This document shows positions 7,842 to 16,188 of a stretch of DNA of 64,000 bases, piece by piece. Every line of letters begins with the position of its first letter. Positions within the stretch are counted from its first letter, which is position 1. Origin of the DNA: Bradyrhizobium diazoefficiens (lineage in GTDB: Bacteria; Pseudomonadota; Alphaproteobacteria; Rhizobiales; Xanthobacteraceae). The stretch spans positions 1 to 64,000 of the forward strand of contig NZ_JAFCJJ010000028.1 of NCBI RefSeq assembly GCF_018131015.1, written 5' to 3'. The notes beneath the pieces were generated by a model, which searched no databases, had not been told where the DNA came from, and worked only from the letters and a program-made list of their open reading frames with translations. The position numbers and the translations under genes were made by a program.

Positions 7842-9110
7842 TCACGGGCGGCGCAGCTCCTGCGGGTAGCAGTCATAGACCAGCGCCTTGAAAGCAGGCG
7901 TGATGCGGCTGCGCTCGTTCTGGGTCTGCTGCATCATGAGGTAGACCATGTCGAGCTTGGGATCGATGCCGAAATAGGTGCCGCTGCCGCTGTCCCATTT
8001 CAGCTCGCCGATCGAGCCCGGCGGCGGCGGCTTGGCGTTGCCGGGATCGGTGCGCACGCCGATGCCGTAGCCATAGCCGAAGCCGTCGCCAGGGAAATAG
8101 AAATAGTCGCGTCCAACTCCGGAGCCGGGCCCGACGTGATCGGTCGTCATCGCCTTGAAGGCGGCGGGGCTCAGATAGCGCTTGCCTTCGAACTCGCCGC
8201 CATTGAGCAGCATCTGCGAGAAGCGCTGATAGTCGGTGATGGTCGAGAGCAGCCCGCCGCCGCCGGATTCCCATTCGGGATGAGCGAGGCGATCGCGTTC
8301 GCCGGCGAGCAGGATCGGGTCGTTCGGCAGCGGCCGAGCCATGCGGGCGCGCTCCTCCGGAGTCGTCAGCACGAATTTGGTGCTGTTCATGCCGAGCGGA
8401 TCGAAGATGCGCTGCTTGAGGAATCCGTACAGGGTCTGTCCCGAGATTATCTCGATGATGGCACCGAGCACGTCGGTGGAATGGCCGTAGCGCCACAGCG
8501 ATCCGGGCTGACGCGTCAACGGCAGCCTGGCGATGCGGTCGGCGAATTGCCGGTTGTTGAACGGGCCGTCGAAAATATCGGCGGCGTCGTAAACCTTCAT
8601 CACCCAGGGGGCGCCGATATAGTCGTAGCTGATGCCCGACGTGTGCCGCAGCAGATCCTCGATGTTGACGGGACGGACCGGCGTCACGAGGTCGATCAGG
8701 TCCTTGCCGTCCGTCTTGCTGATCTCGAGGCCGACCTTGGTGCCGGCGAACAGGGGGATGTATTTCGACACGGGGTCGGTAAGTGCGAGCTTACCCTGGT
8801 CGATCAGCATCATGGCGCCGAGACAGGTGATCGGCTTGGTCATCGAATGGATGGCGAAGATCGTGTCCGGCGTCATCGCGAGGCTGGTCCTGGTGTCGCG
8901 CACGCCAAAGTTTTTCAGGTAGACCGGCTTGCCATGCTGCTGGACCAGGATCACCGCGCCCGGCAGCCGGCCGCTTCCCACCTCATTGTCGAAATAGGCT
9001 GTGATGCGGTCGAGCCCCGCGGGCGAGGGGGCAGGGATGTCGGCGGCGCGGCCCCGCGCCAGCGTGCCCGCCAGCAGAGCGGTTCCGACCAGAAAGTGAC
9101 GACGCTTCAT
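7842..9110 (-). CDS. Beta-lactamase-fold serine hydrolase, exported
   Basis: This 422-residue protein has a signal peptide of twin-arginine appearance (MKRRHFLVGTALLAGTLARG). It shows the class C beta-lactamase/esterase fold with S89-M-T-K92 as the SxxK nucleophile motif and Y208-G-H210 in place of the usual Y-x-N. Family members hydrolyse esters or peptides in the periplasm; the substrate here is unknown. The start at 9110 is preceded by GGAGGAAGCACGG. A second, distant member lies at 30407-31795. Confidence 0.85.
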   Translation of the reverse strand: MKRRHFLVGTALLAGTLARGRAADIPAPSPAGLDRITAYFDNEVGSGRLPGAVILVQQHGKPVYLKNFGVRDTRTSLAMTPDTIFAIHSMTKPITCLGAMMLIDQGKLALTDPVSKYIPLFAGTKVGLEISKTDGKDLIDLVTPVRPVNIEDLLRHTSGISYDYIGAPWVMKVYDAADIFDGPFNNRQFADRIARLPLTRQPGSLWRYGHSTDVLGAIIEIISGQTLYGFLKQRIFDPLGMNSTKFVLTTPEERARMARPLPNDPILLAGERDRLAHPEWESGGGGLLSTITDYQRFSQMLLNGGEFEGKRYLSPAAFKAMTTDHVGPGSGVGRDYFYFPGDGFGYGYGIGVRTDPGNAKPPPPGSIGELKWDSGSGTYFGIDPKLDMVYLMMQQTQNERSRITPAFKALVYDCYPQELRRP

Positions 9111-9173
9111 CCGTGCTTCCTCCCTCGTCGCGAACAAAGCCGCAAGATGTCGAGGGCGTCAACTCGTCTTCGA

Positions 9174-9758
9174 TTAAAATCGCGTCACGATATCCGAAAG
9201 GAACGGTCGCGGACGGTCTTCGCTCGGCTTGGTCGGCTTGCCGACATGGACGAAGCCGGCGAGCTTCTCGTCCGGCTTGAGGCCGAGACCATCGAGCACG
9301 TCGCGGTCGAACGCGAACCAGCCGGTCAGCCAGCAGGCGCCGTAGCCGAGCGCGGTCGCGGCGGTGACGATGTTCATGGCGCTCGCGCCCGCCGACAGTT
9401 CCTGCTCGAAGGCCGGCACCTTCGGATGCGGCCTGGTGAAGCTGACGATGCCGATCACCAGCGGCGCGTCGGTGAGCCGCTTGCGCTCGGTCTCGACATC
9501 GGCCGCAGGTGCGCCGGGGTTCTTGCGGGCGAAGACCTTCGCGATCACGTCGCCGGCGCGGAGGCGGGCGTCGCCCTCGAAAATGATGAAACGCCAGGGC
9601 GCGAGCTTGCCGTGGTCGGGCACGCGCGCGCCGATGGTGAGGATGGTCTCGAGCTCGGCCGCCGACGGGCCGGGTCCGGTCATCTCGCGCGGCTTGACCG
9701 AGCGGCGGGTCTTCAGGAGTTCGATGGCGTCGGGCACGAAGGGTTCCTTATGGCTCAC
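9174..9758 (-). CDS. Nitroreductase-family flavoprotein (YdjA-like)
   Basis: This 194-residue protein has the FMN-dependent nitroreductase pattern: LLKTRRSVKPREMTGPGPS near residue 15, ARVPDHGKLAPWRF near 45, and ALGYGACWLTGW near 140. The short length and PDHGKLAPWR element match the YdjA/TdsD subgroup. These enzymes use FMN and NAD(P)H to reduce nitro compounds or quinones in the cytoplasm; the physiological substrate is unknown. It lies just upstream of the serine hydrolase on the same strand, with a 63-bp gap. Confidence 0.85.
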   Translation of the reverse strand: MSHKEPFVPDAIELLKTRRSVKPREMTGPGPSAAELETILTIGARVPDHGKLAPWRFIIFEGDARLRAGDVIAKVFARKNPGAPAADVETERKRLTDAPLVIGIVSFTRPHPKVPAFEQELSAGASAMNIVTAATALGYGACWLTGWFAFDRDVLDGLGLKPDEKLAGFVHVGKPTKPSEDRPRPFLSDIVTRF

Positions 9759-9850
9759 TGCTTTGGCCCCGAGATAGGCCTGGTAACAGACGAATGGAAG
9801 CGATTTTAGAGGGATTATGAGATCTACGGTGCGCAGGTTAGAAAACTATG

Positions 9851-9865
9851 GTCCCAGGTTGGGAC
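9851..9865. promoter_or_regulatory. Perfect palindromic operator upstream of higBA
   Basis: GTCCCAGGTTGGGAC is a perfect inverted repeat (6-bp arms, 3-bp centre) 18 bases before the toxin start codon. Type II toxin-antitoxin operons are autorepressed by the antitoxin binding such palindromes, so this is the likely HigA or HigBA site. Binding is inferred, not shown. Confidence 0.6.
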
Positions 9866-9883
9866 TATGCTAAGATGGTTAGA

Positions 9884-10186
9884 ATGAGGATCATAGCGCT
9901 CAGCACGATCAAGGCTTTTCTCGATCGGGCCGGTGAGGTCTCTGATGCCCGCGAACCCTTGATGGCCTGGTTTCGGCAGGTGAAGCAGGCCGATTGGGCG
10001 AAGCCCGCGGACGTCAAGCGAGACATCCGGACCGCCAGTATCCTCAAAGATGGCCGCGTCGTCTTCAACGTCGCCGGCAACAAGTATCGCGTCGTGGTCT
10101 GGATCAACTATCCATATCGCGTGGTCTATATCCGCTTTGTCGGCACGCATCGGCAGTACGACGCAATCGATGCGCAAACCGTCTAG
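9884..10186 (+). CDS. higB: HigB-type toxin (RelE superfamily mRNA interferase)
   Basis: This 100-residue protein starts MRIIALSTIKAFLDR and carries the HigB-family core: LMAWFRQVKQADWAKPADVKRD, RVVFNVAGNKYRVVVWINY, and the closing IRFVGTHRQYDAIDA. HigB toxins cleave mRNA on the ribosome. The ATG at 9884 is chosen because the family starts at this residue; the earlier ATG at 9848 would overlap the operator palindrome. The antitoxin follows 10 bp downstream. The toxin-first gene order is characteristic of higBA. Confidence 0.9.
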   Translation: MRIIALSTIKAFLDRAGEVSDAREPLMAWFRQVKQADWAKPADVKRDIRTASILKDGRVVFNVAGNKYRVVVWINYPYRVVYIRFVGTHRQYDAIDAQTV

Positions 10187-10196
10187 AAGGTCGATG

Positions 10197-10568
10197 ATGG
10201 AAATCGCGCCAATCAAGTCCAACCGAGACTATCGCCGCGTCCTCAAGGAAATCGAGACGCTGATGAGCGCTCGACGCAACTCGCCTGAGGGCGACCGGCT
10301 GGATGTGCTCGTGACGTTGGTGGAGGCGTGGGAACGAAAGCACTATCGGCTCGATCTTCCGGATCCAGTCGAAGCGATAAAATATCATATGGAGCAGAGC
10401 GGCCTGCAGCCGAGGGACCTGATTCCCTTTATCGGCAGCCGAAACCGGGTTCACGAAGTGCTCAATCGGCGGCGTGAATTGACGCTCAGCATGATCCGGC
10501 GGCTACATGAGGGGCTCGGCATTCCCGCCGAGTCCCTCATCAAAGTCGGGCAAGATAGAGCCGCTTGA
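10197..10568 (+). CDS. higA: HigA-type antitoxin with XRE helix-turn-helix
   Basis: This 123-residue protein matches the HigA pattern: EGDRLDVLVTLVEAWERKHY in the middle, DPVEAIKYHMEQSGLQPRDL, then the helix-turn-helix region IGSRNRVHEVLNRRRELTLS, and RRLHEGLGIPAESL. It neutralises the toxin and probably represses the operon through its DNA-binding domain. An AGAAGG site spans the toxin stop codon; ATG 10194 and 10197 are both possible, with spacing favouring 10197. Confidence 0.9.
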   Translation: MEIAPIKSNRDYRRVLKEIETLMSARRNSPEGDRLDVLVTLVEAWERKHYRLDLPDPVEAIKYHMEQSGLQPRDLIPFIGSRNRVHEVLNRRRELTLSMIRRLHEGLGIPAESLIKVGQDRAA

Positions 10569-10574
10569 ATCCCG

Positions 10575-12620
10575 TCAGGCCGCCGTCCCGCGCATCCGCT
10601 TCACGTCCGGGGGGGTCGCCTCGTCGACCAGTGCGGCGATCGCCTCGGCCGTCGGCATCACCTTCTGGCCGTCGCTGCCGAGGCGGCGGACGGAGACCGA
10701 ATGCGTCTCGGCCTCCTTCTTGCCGACCACGAGCAGCGCCGGGATCTTGGCCAGCGAATGCTCGCGGACCTTGTAGTTGATCTTCTCGTTGCGCAGGTCG
10801 ATCTCGACCCGAAGGCCTGCGCGGCGCGCGGCTTCCATCACCTGCTTGGCGTACTCGTCGCCTTCCGAGGTGATGGTGGTGACCACCACCTGCACCGGCG
10901 AGAGCCAGAGCGGGAAGTTGCCCGCATAATGCTCGATCAGGATGCCGATATAGCGCTCCATCGAGCCGCAGATCGCCCGATGCACCATCACCGGCGGTTT
11001 CTTGCCGCCGTCATGGTCGATGTAGAAGGCGCCGAACCGCTCCGGCAGGTTGAAGTCGACCTGCGTGGTGCCGCACTGCCAGTCGCGGCCGATGGCGTCG
11101 CGCAGCACATATTCGAACTTCGGCCCGTAGAAGGCGCCTTCGCCCGGATTGATCTCGGTCTTGATGTGGTTGTTCTGCGTCTGGATCTCGCGCAGCACGG
11201 TGGCCATCACGCGCTCGGCGTGATCCCACATCGCATCGGTGCCGACGCGCTTGTCCGGCCGGGTCGAGAGCTTCACCGTGAGATCGCCGGTGAAGCCGAA
11301 ATCGGCATAGGTCGACAGGATGAGATCATTGATCTTCAGGCATTCCTCGGCGAGCTGGTCCTCGGTGCAGAAGATGTGCGCGTCGTCCTGGGTGAAGCCG
11401 CGCACCCGCATCAGGCCGTGCATGGCGCCCGACGGCTCGTAGCGATGCACCACGCCGAACTCGGCGAGGCGCAGCGGCAGGTCGCGGTAGCTCTTCAGGC
11501 CGTGCTTGAAGATCTGCACGTGGCCTGGGCAGTTCATCGGCTTCAGCGCGAACCAGCGCTTGTCTTCGGCCTCGTCGCCGGCCGACTGCGCCGCGAACAT
11601 GTTCTCGCGGTACCAGCCCCAGTGACCCGAGGTCTCCCACAGCACCTTGTCGAGGATCTGCGGCGCGTTGACCTCGCTGTAGTCGCCGGTCAGGCGGCGC
11701 CGCATATAGGCGATGAGCTGCTGGAAGATGGTCCAGCCCTTCGGATGCCAGAACACCACGCCCGGACCCTCTTCCTGGAAGTGGAAGAGGTCGAGCTCGC
11801 GCCCGAGCTTGCGGTGGTCACGCTTCTCGGCTTCCTCGATCTGCTTCAGGTAGGCGTCGAGGTCCTCCTGCTTGGCGAAGGCCGTGCCGTAGATGCGCGT
11901 CAGCATCGGGTTGTTGCTGTCGCCGCGCCAATAGGCGCCGGCCACCTTCATCAGCTTGAAGGCGTTGCCGACCTTGCCGGTCGAGGTCATGTGCGGGCCG
12001 CGGCAGAGGTCGAACCAGTCGCCCTGGTAGTAGATCTTGATCGGCTCGGTGCCGGGAATGGCGTCGACCAGCTCGACCTTGAAGGCCTCGCCCTTGTCGC
12101 GGAACACCTGTTTCGTCTTCTCGCGATCCCAGACCTCTTTCGTGAACGGTTTGTCGCGCGCGATGATCTCGCGCATCTTCTTCTCGATCGCCGCAAAATC
12201 TTCCGGCGTGAACGGCTCGTTGCGGAAGAAGTCGTAATAGAAGCCGTTCTCGATCACGGGGCCGATGGTCACCTGCGTGCCCGGCCACAGCGTCTGCACG
12301 GCTTCGGCCAGTACGTGCGCGCAGTCGTGGCGGATCAATTCGAGCGCCTCCGGCTCGTCGCGGGCGATCAGCCTGAACTTCGCATCGGCCACGATGGGGT
12401 CGTTGAGATCTGCGAGCTCGCCATCGAGCGTCATCGCGACCGTGCGCTTGGCCAGCGACGGCGAGATGCCCTTGGCGATATCGAGACCGGTGATGTTCTG
12501 GTCGAACTGGCGCTGGGCGCCGTCGGGAAAGGTGAGGGTGACTTTGGCGGCGGGGGTCACGGGCTTCAGGTTGCTGAGGGAATATTGGAAGCCGGATTCG
12601 GATTTGGGCTGGTCGGACAT
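10575..12620 (-). CDS. thrS: Threonyl-tRNA synthetase
   Basis: This 681-residue protein is a full-length ThrRS. It has an N-terminal TGS domain (VTLTFPDGAQRQFDQNITGLDIAKGIS), an editing domain with HDCAHVLAEAVQTLWP, a class II catalytic core with MNCPGHVQIFK (zinc-binding Cys) and HRYEPSGAMHGLMRVRGFTQDDAHIF, and a C-terminal anticodon-binding domain (PVQVVVTTITSEGDEYAKQV). It charges tRNA-Thr. A CAGGAGA site precedes the ATG. It ends tail-to-tail with higA, only six bases apart. No T-box leader is seen. Confidence 0.98.
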   Translation of the reverse strand: MSDQPKSESGFQYSLSNLKPVTPAAKVTLTFPDGAQRQFDQNITGLDIAKGISPSLAKRTVAMTLDGELADLNDPIVADAKFRLIARDEPEALELIRHDCAHVLAEAVQTLWPGTQVTIGPVIENGFYYDFFRNEPFTPEDFAAIEKKMREIIARDKPFTKEVWDREKTKQVFRDKGEAFKVELVDAIPGTEPIKIYYQGDWFDLCRGPHMTSTGKVGNAFKLMKVAGAYWRGDSNNPMLTRIYGTAFAKQEDLDAYLKQIEEAEKRDHRKLGRELDLFHFQEEGPGVVFWHPKGWTIFQQLIAYMRRRLTGDYSEVNAPQILDKVLWETSGHWGWYRENMFAAQSAGDEAEDKRWFALKPMNCPGHVQIFKHGLKSYRDLPLRLAEFGVVHRYEPSGAMHGLMRVRGFTQDDAHIFCTEDQLAEECLKINDLILSTYADFGFTGDLTVKLSTRPDKRVGTDAMWDHAERVMATVLREIQTQNNHIKTEINPGEGAFYGPKFEYVLRDAIGRDWQCGTTQVDFNLPERFGAFYIDHDGGKKPPVMVHRAICGSMERYIGILIEHYAGNFPLWLSPVQVVVTTITSEGDEYAKQVMEAARRAGLRVEIDLRNEKINYKVREHSLAKIPALLVVGKKEAETHSVSVRRLGSDGQKVMPTAEAIAALVDEATPPDVKRMRGTAA

Positions 12621-12827
12621 TGCTTTCTCCTGAGGCTCACTCCTGCGAACGAGCGCAGGTAAGCGGGAACGAGCGATATATCAGGCGATTCGGCCTGTGC
12701 AATCAGGCATTTCCAAGAAATCGCCCAAGAAATTGCCCAAGAAAATCGGCCGCAAAGCCGCGGGCCACGCCAACTATTTCATGCCGCGGCCTTTCACTGG
12801 CCGTCGCCGTACTCTACATGCATCTGC

Positions 12828-14000
12828 ATGGAAAATACCCGCGCCGGCCGACTCGCGCCCACTGCCCTGATGCTCGGCAATATCGTCACCGGCTGCTCGG
12901 TGCTGGCGCCCGCGGGCATGCTGCCGGAACTGGCGACGGGGCTCGACGTCAGCATTCGCGCCGCCGGGCTTCTGATCACCTTCGGCGCGATCACGCTGTG
13001 CATCGGCTCGCCGCTGACGGCCTGGCTGACCAGCCGCATCGAGCGGCGAATGCTGCTGACTACGACGCTCGCGGTGCTGGCCATTGGCAATCTCGCGTCG
13101 GCCTTCGCGCCAGACTATGCGAGCCTGCTCGTCATTCGCCTCGTGATGCTCGCGGTGGGCGCGCTCTACACGCCGCAGGCCGCGGGCACGGCGGCGTTGA
13201 TCGTGCCGGCGGAGCGGCGCGGCAGCGCCATCGCCTATATCTTCCTCGGCTGGTCGCTCGCCGCCGCCGTCGGGCTGCCGCTGATCACCTTCATGGCCAG
13301 CCGCTATGGCTGGCGCGCCACCTATGGCGGCATCGGCGCACTCGGTTGTGTCAGTCTGCTGTTGCTGCTGTTGCGCCTGCCCGCCGGACTGAAGGGCACG
13401 CCGGTGGATCTGAAGACCTGGCGCGAGGTCGGGCGGAGCCGGACGATCGTGCTGCTGCTTGCGATCACGATGCTGCAAATGTCGGGGCAGTTCGTGGTGT
13501 TCACCTTCATGGGCCCGCTGCTGAGCAAGCTCACCGGTGCCGGCCCCGATGCGATTGGCCTCGTGTTCGGGATCTATGGCGTCTGCGGCTTCCTCGGCGT
13601 CGCCATCGCGACCCGCATCGTCGACAGCTGGGGGCCTTATCGCACCTCGCTGCTGTCCACCTCCCTGCTGCTCGCGGGAATCACGGGCTGGGCGCTCGGT
13701 GCCGGCACGCTCGCCCTGATGGCGGGTGCGGTTGCGATCTGGGGGCTCGGCTTTGCCTCGACCAACTCGATGCAGCAGGTGCGGCTGGTTGCGGCGGCGC
13801 CCCCGCTCGCACCTGCAACCGTCGCGCTCAACACCTCCGTCCTCTACATCGGCCAGGCCGTCGGCTCGGCCGTCGGCGGGTTGCTGTTCGCCCGCGAGTT
13901 CCTGCATACGCTCGGCTTCGTGGCGGTCGGCTTCGTTGTCGCAGCGCTGGTCCTGGTGGTCCTGACCCGGCCCCGGCGGACTGCGGCCGGTCCGGCCTGA
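12828..14000 (+). CDS. MFS transporter (drug/sugar efflux type)
   Basis: This 390-residue protein has about 12 hydrophobic segments. The first loop has the AraJ/Bcr-type pattern: GMLPELATGLDVSIRAAGLLITFGA. Loop 2-3 is LTSRIERRMLLTTTLAVLAIGNLASAFAP, and motif LVIRLVMLAVGALYTPQA follows. It probably exports a small molecule by proton antiport across the inner membrane; the substrate is unknown. It reads divergently from thrS with a 207-bp gap. No regulator is adjacent. Confidence 0.88.
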   Translation: MENTRAGRLAPTALMLGNIVTGCSVLAPAGMLPELATGLDVSIRAAGLLITFGAITLCIGSPLTAWLTSRIERRMLLTTTLAVLAIGNLASAFAPDYASLLVIRLVMLAVGALYTPQAAGTAALIVPAERRGSAIAYIFLGWSLAAAVGLPLITFMASRYGWRATYGGIGALGCVSLLLLLLRLPAGLKGTPVDLKTWREVGRSRTIVLLLAITMLQMSGQFVVFTFMGPLLSKLTGAGPDAIGLVFGIYGVCGFLGVAIATRIVDSWGPYRTSLLSTSLLLAGITGWALGAGTLALMAGAVAIWGLGFASTNSMQQVRLVAAAPPLAPATVALNTSVLYIGQAVGSAVGGLLFAREFLHTLGFVAVGFVVAALVLVVLTRPRRTAAGPA

Positions 14001-14093
14001 AGGCCAGCATTTTCCTGTGCGCAAGGCGCTTGGCAAACTGCGCGCGAGGGCGCTAGAACGCGAGGCATGGGGGACCAAAGAGAGTTGACAGAA

Positions 14094-14480
14094 ATGAGGA
14101 TGATCCTGGCGGTTGCTGCAGTGCTCTGTTCGACCACTGCCTTCGCGCAAACCGACAAGCCACCGATGGTCGGGGACAAGCCGCTGGTGCAGGTCCAGCC
14201 GAAGGGGACCAAGGCTGCGGGGACCAAGGCTGGCGCGGTCACTCCGGCCCCGAAGGGCAAGCCGCAATCGATCGCGGCGCGGCTCCAGGCCTGCCTCGAG
14301 ATCGACGACGGCACCAAGGACCGCCTGAGCTGCTACGATGCGGTGATCGCGCCTCAGCCGAAGCCGAAGCCGGCGAAGGCCAAGGGCTATGCCGACTGCC
14401 GCTTCTTCAAGGAAGAGGACGAGCGGCTGGCCTGCTTCAACGGCTTTGCCGAGAGCATTCCGAAGCTGCCCAAGACCTGA
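14094..14480 (+). CDS. Periplasmic protein of unknown function, Cys-containing
   Basis: This 128-residue protein has a signal peptide (MILAVAAVLCSTTAFAQ), a Lys/Pro/Ala-rich linker, and a conserved-looking tail with pairs of Cys in ARLQACLEIDDGTKDRLSCYD and GYADCRFFKEEDERLACFNG. The repeated C-x(9-11)-C spacing suggests two disulphide-linked repeats. Function unknown. The start is chosen at ATG 14094 (14100 also possible); the track upstream to 14067 is not signal-like. Confidence 0.7.
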   Translation: MRMILAVAAVLCSTTAFAQTDKPPMVGDKPLVQVQPKGTKAAGTKAGAVTPAPKGKPQSIAARLQACLEIDDGTKDRLSCYDAVIAPQPKPKPAKAKGYADCRFFKEEDERLACFNGFAESIPKLPKT

Positions 14481-14516
14481 TTGTAGACCTGACGTTCGCC
14501 GATCCGGCGCGGCGGA

Positions 14517-15851
14517 CTATCGGCGCGGTGCCGACGAGCCGGTGGCCGCAACCCGCGTCAAGGCCAGCGACGGCGTCGCCGACATCTTCACCAGCACGTC
14601 CTTGAGCGGGTACTGCGTCCACGCGCGGTTGACGTAGTCGCGATGGGTTATGCCCTCGCCGGTTTCGACGAACACGACGCTGCCGGGACGCAAGGGGCTA
14701 TCCATGTCCTCGGAGACGCCGATGCCCTTCTGCTTCAGCATGCTCATCAGCTCGCGGTCGCGCCGCGCAGTGCCGCGGGTGTAAGAGCTGACGAAGATGC
14801 CGGAGCGGTGGCTTTCGATCCAGGAGGCGAACTTGTCCATTTCGCCATAGATGGCATCGAGCAGCACGACGCCGCGGACGCGGTCGCTGAGGCCGCCGAC
14901 CTCGAGGCTCCAGGCGGTCGGCAGGAAGCCACCGCTATAGCCGACGATCACGATCGGCATGTTGGCGAAGGCGCGGGCGCTGGCGGGATCGCCGGTGAGG
15001 CGGGCGAGGTGGCTCGCCGACTCGTCCATGAAGCGCTTGAGGCCGCCGGGCTGCCAGAATTTGCCAGCGCTGGAATCGGCGGCATCGACGGCCATCTGCG
15101 GCGCGAGCAGCACGGCATTGGCGCCTGAATCGGTGATCTGCTGCGGCACCAGCTGGCGGTCGCGGACGTCGCGCTCCAGCGTTGCGCCATTGCCGTGGAA
15201 GAACACCACGATCACGCCGGGCTTGCGGGCGTCGAAATGCTCGGGGACGTGCACCAGCACGCGGCTGTCGCTGTAGGTCTCGTCCTGCCAGTAGACGCGT
15301 CCCGAATAGCTGCGATGGCCGCGGCGGTCGCCCTTGGAGATGTTGAGGAAGGGCGCGTCGGAGGCGGGGTTGTTGCCGAAATAGGGGAAGGCGGACGATT
15401 TCATGCTGACGAGCGCGGTCAGATCCTCGCGCAGCGGGCCCCGGTAAGGAACTTGCGGCGTGAGCGACGCCACCTTGTAGGGCGCCGGCTCAGGCGGCTG
15501 TTGCACGGCCTGCTTGGGCGAGAAGTCCGACATCTGCCGCTGCAGGAAACTCTCGCTCGCCGAAGGGAAGCGCTCCCTGAACTGCGGGGCAGGGAAGCGG
15601 TCCTCGAACGTGTCGCCGCTTGCGACTTGCGGCCGGCTCTTGGCGACGGTCTGGCTGGCGACCGGGACGTTGGCCTGCGAGTTCGCCGCGAGCGCCGCCG
15701 GGTTCGGCGCCTTGCCGCATTGAACCAGTGCCAGCGACAGCGGCACCAAGCCTGAGATCAGCGCGATCCGAAGCGCGCGAGCGCGTGCGCCGGACCTCGT
15801 GGTCCGGTCAGCACGCGTATTCGCTTTCACTACAGGAACGGCCCCGACCAT
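14517..15851 (-). CDS. Alpha/beta-hydrolase, probable lipoprotein
   Basis: This 444-residue protein has a basic N-terminus, a hydrophobic segment ending in a lipobox-like SLALVQC, and a disordered Ala/Pro-rich stretch to about residue 140. An esterase-like alpha/beta-hydrolase domain follows, with VIVVFFHGNGATLERD (oxyanion region) and VIVGYSGGFLPTAWS (G-x-S-x-G nucleophile elbow). The His is probably in the EGITHRDYV region near the C-terminus. The substrate is unknown. It is convergent with the preceding periplasmic gene. The first Met is not strongly supported; a GTG seven codons in is possible. Confidence 0.75.
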   Translation of the reverse strand: MVGAVPVVKANTRADRTTRSGARARALRIALISGLVPLSLALVQCGKAPNPAALAANSQANVPVASQTVAKSRPQVASGDTFEDRFPAPQFRERFPSASESFLQRQMSDFSPKQAVQQPPEPAPYKVASLTPQVPYRGPLREDLTALVSMKSSAFPYFGNNPASDAPFLNISKGDRRGHRSYSGRVYWQDETYSDSRVLVHVPEHFDARKPGVIVVFFHGNGATLERDVRDRQLVPQQITDSGANAVLLAPQMAVDAADSSAGKFWQPGGLKRFMDESASHLARLTGDPASARAFANMPIVIVGYSGGFLPTAWSLEVGGLSDRVRGVVLLDAIYGEMDKFASWIESHRSGIFVSSYTRGTARRDRELMSMLKQKGIGVSEDMDSPLRPGSVVFVETGEGITHRDYVNRAWTQYPLKDVLVKMSATPSLALTRVAATGSSAPRR

Positions 15852-16188
15852 TCACCCATGACCCCAACAACCCAAGCCATGAACCCAGTCCATCGGCCAT
15901 CTCTTAGACAATTGAGCCGACTGGCGTTTAGGTGACGTTAAGCGTCCGGACAAACTTCCCCACATCCGGACGCTCAAAAAGGACCATGCAATCGTGTCGT
16001 GATTGTGGGAGGGGAAAGCCGGTTTTTACAGTCTCGGCGCAGCTTTATCGCCCCATAACGTGCATAATAGGTTGTATAGTACCAATTTCGGCCGCCTCAT
16101 TTAACCCTTGTTAACCCTGCTTGAATTGACTGGACCAATCTGCACCACGCCTCCCACGGGGCGCAGCGCCTGAGGTTTAAGGACGCAG
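15852..16188. other. Divergent intergenic region with an inverted repeat
   Basis: There is no gene between the two divergent genes. It holds a perfect inverted repeat (see separate entry) and a pair of similar decamers, TTAACCCTTG and TTAACCCTGC, at 16101-16120. Confidence 0.6.
15941..15974. promoter_or_regulatory. Perfect 10-bp inverted repeat in a divergent promoter region
   Basis: AGCGTCCGGA (15941-15950) and TCCGGACGCT (15965-15974) are exact reverse complements separated by 14 bases. No T-run follows on either strand, so it does not look like an intrinsic terminator. Its place between divergent start codons suggests a regulator binding site or a leader hairpin for the minus-strand gene. 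Confidence 0.5.

Noticed and set aside
7632..9809. A 725-codon plus-strand frame
   Set aside because: It is antisense to the serine hydrolase and nitroreductase genes and shows typical shadow composition.
10701..12662. A 653-codon plus-strand frame
   Set aside because: It is the exact antisense of thrS.
16101..16120. TTAACCCTTGTTAACC as a CtrA box
   Set aside because: The spacing between TTAA elements is six bases, not seven; I keep it only as a note.
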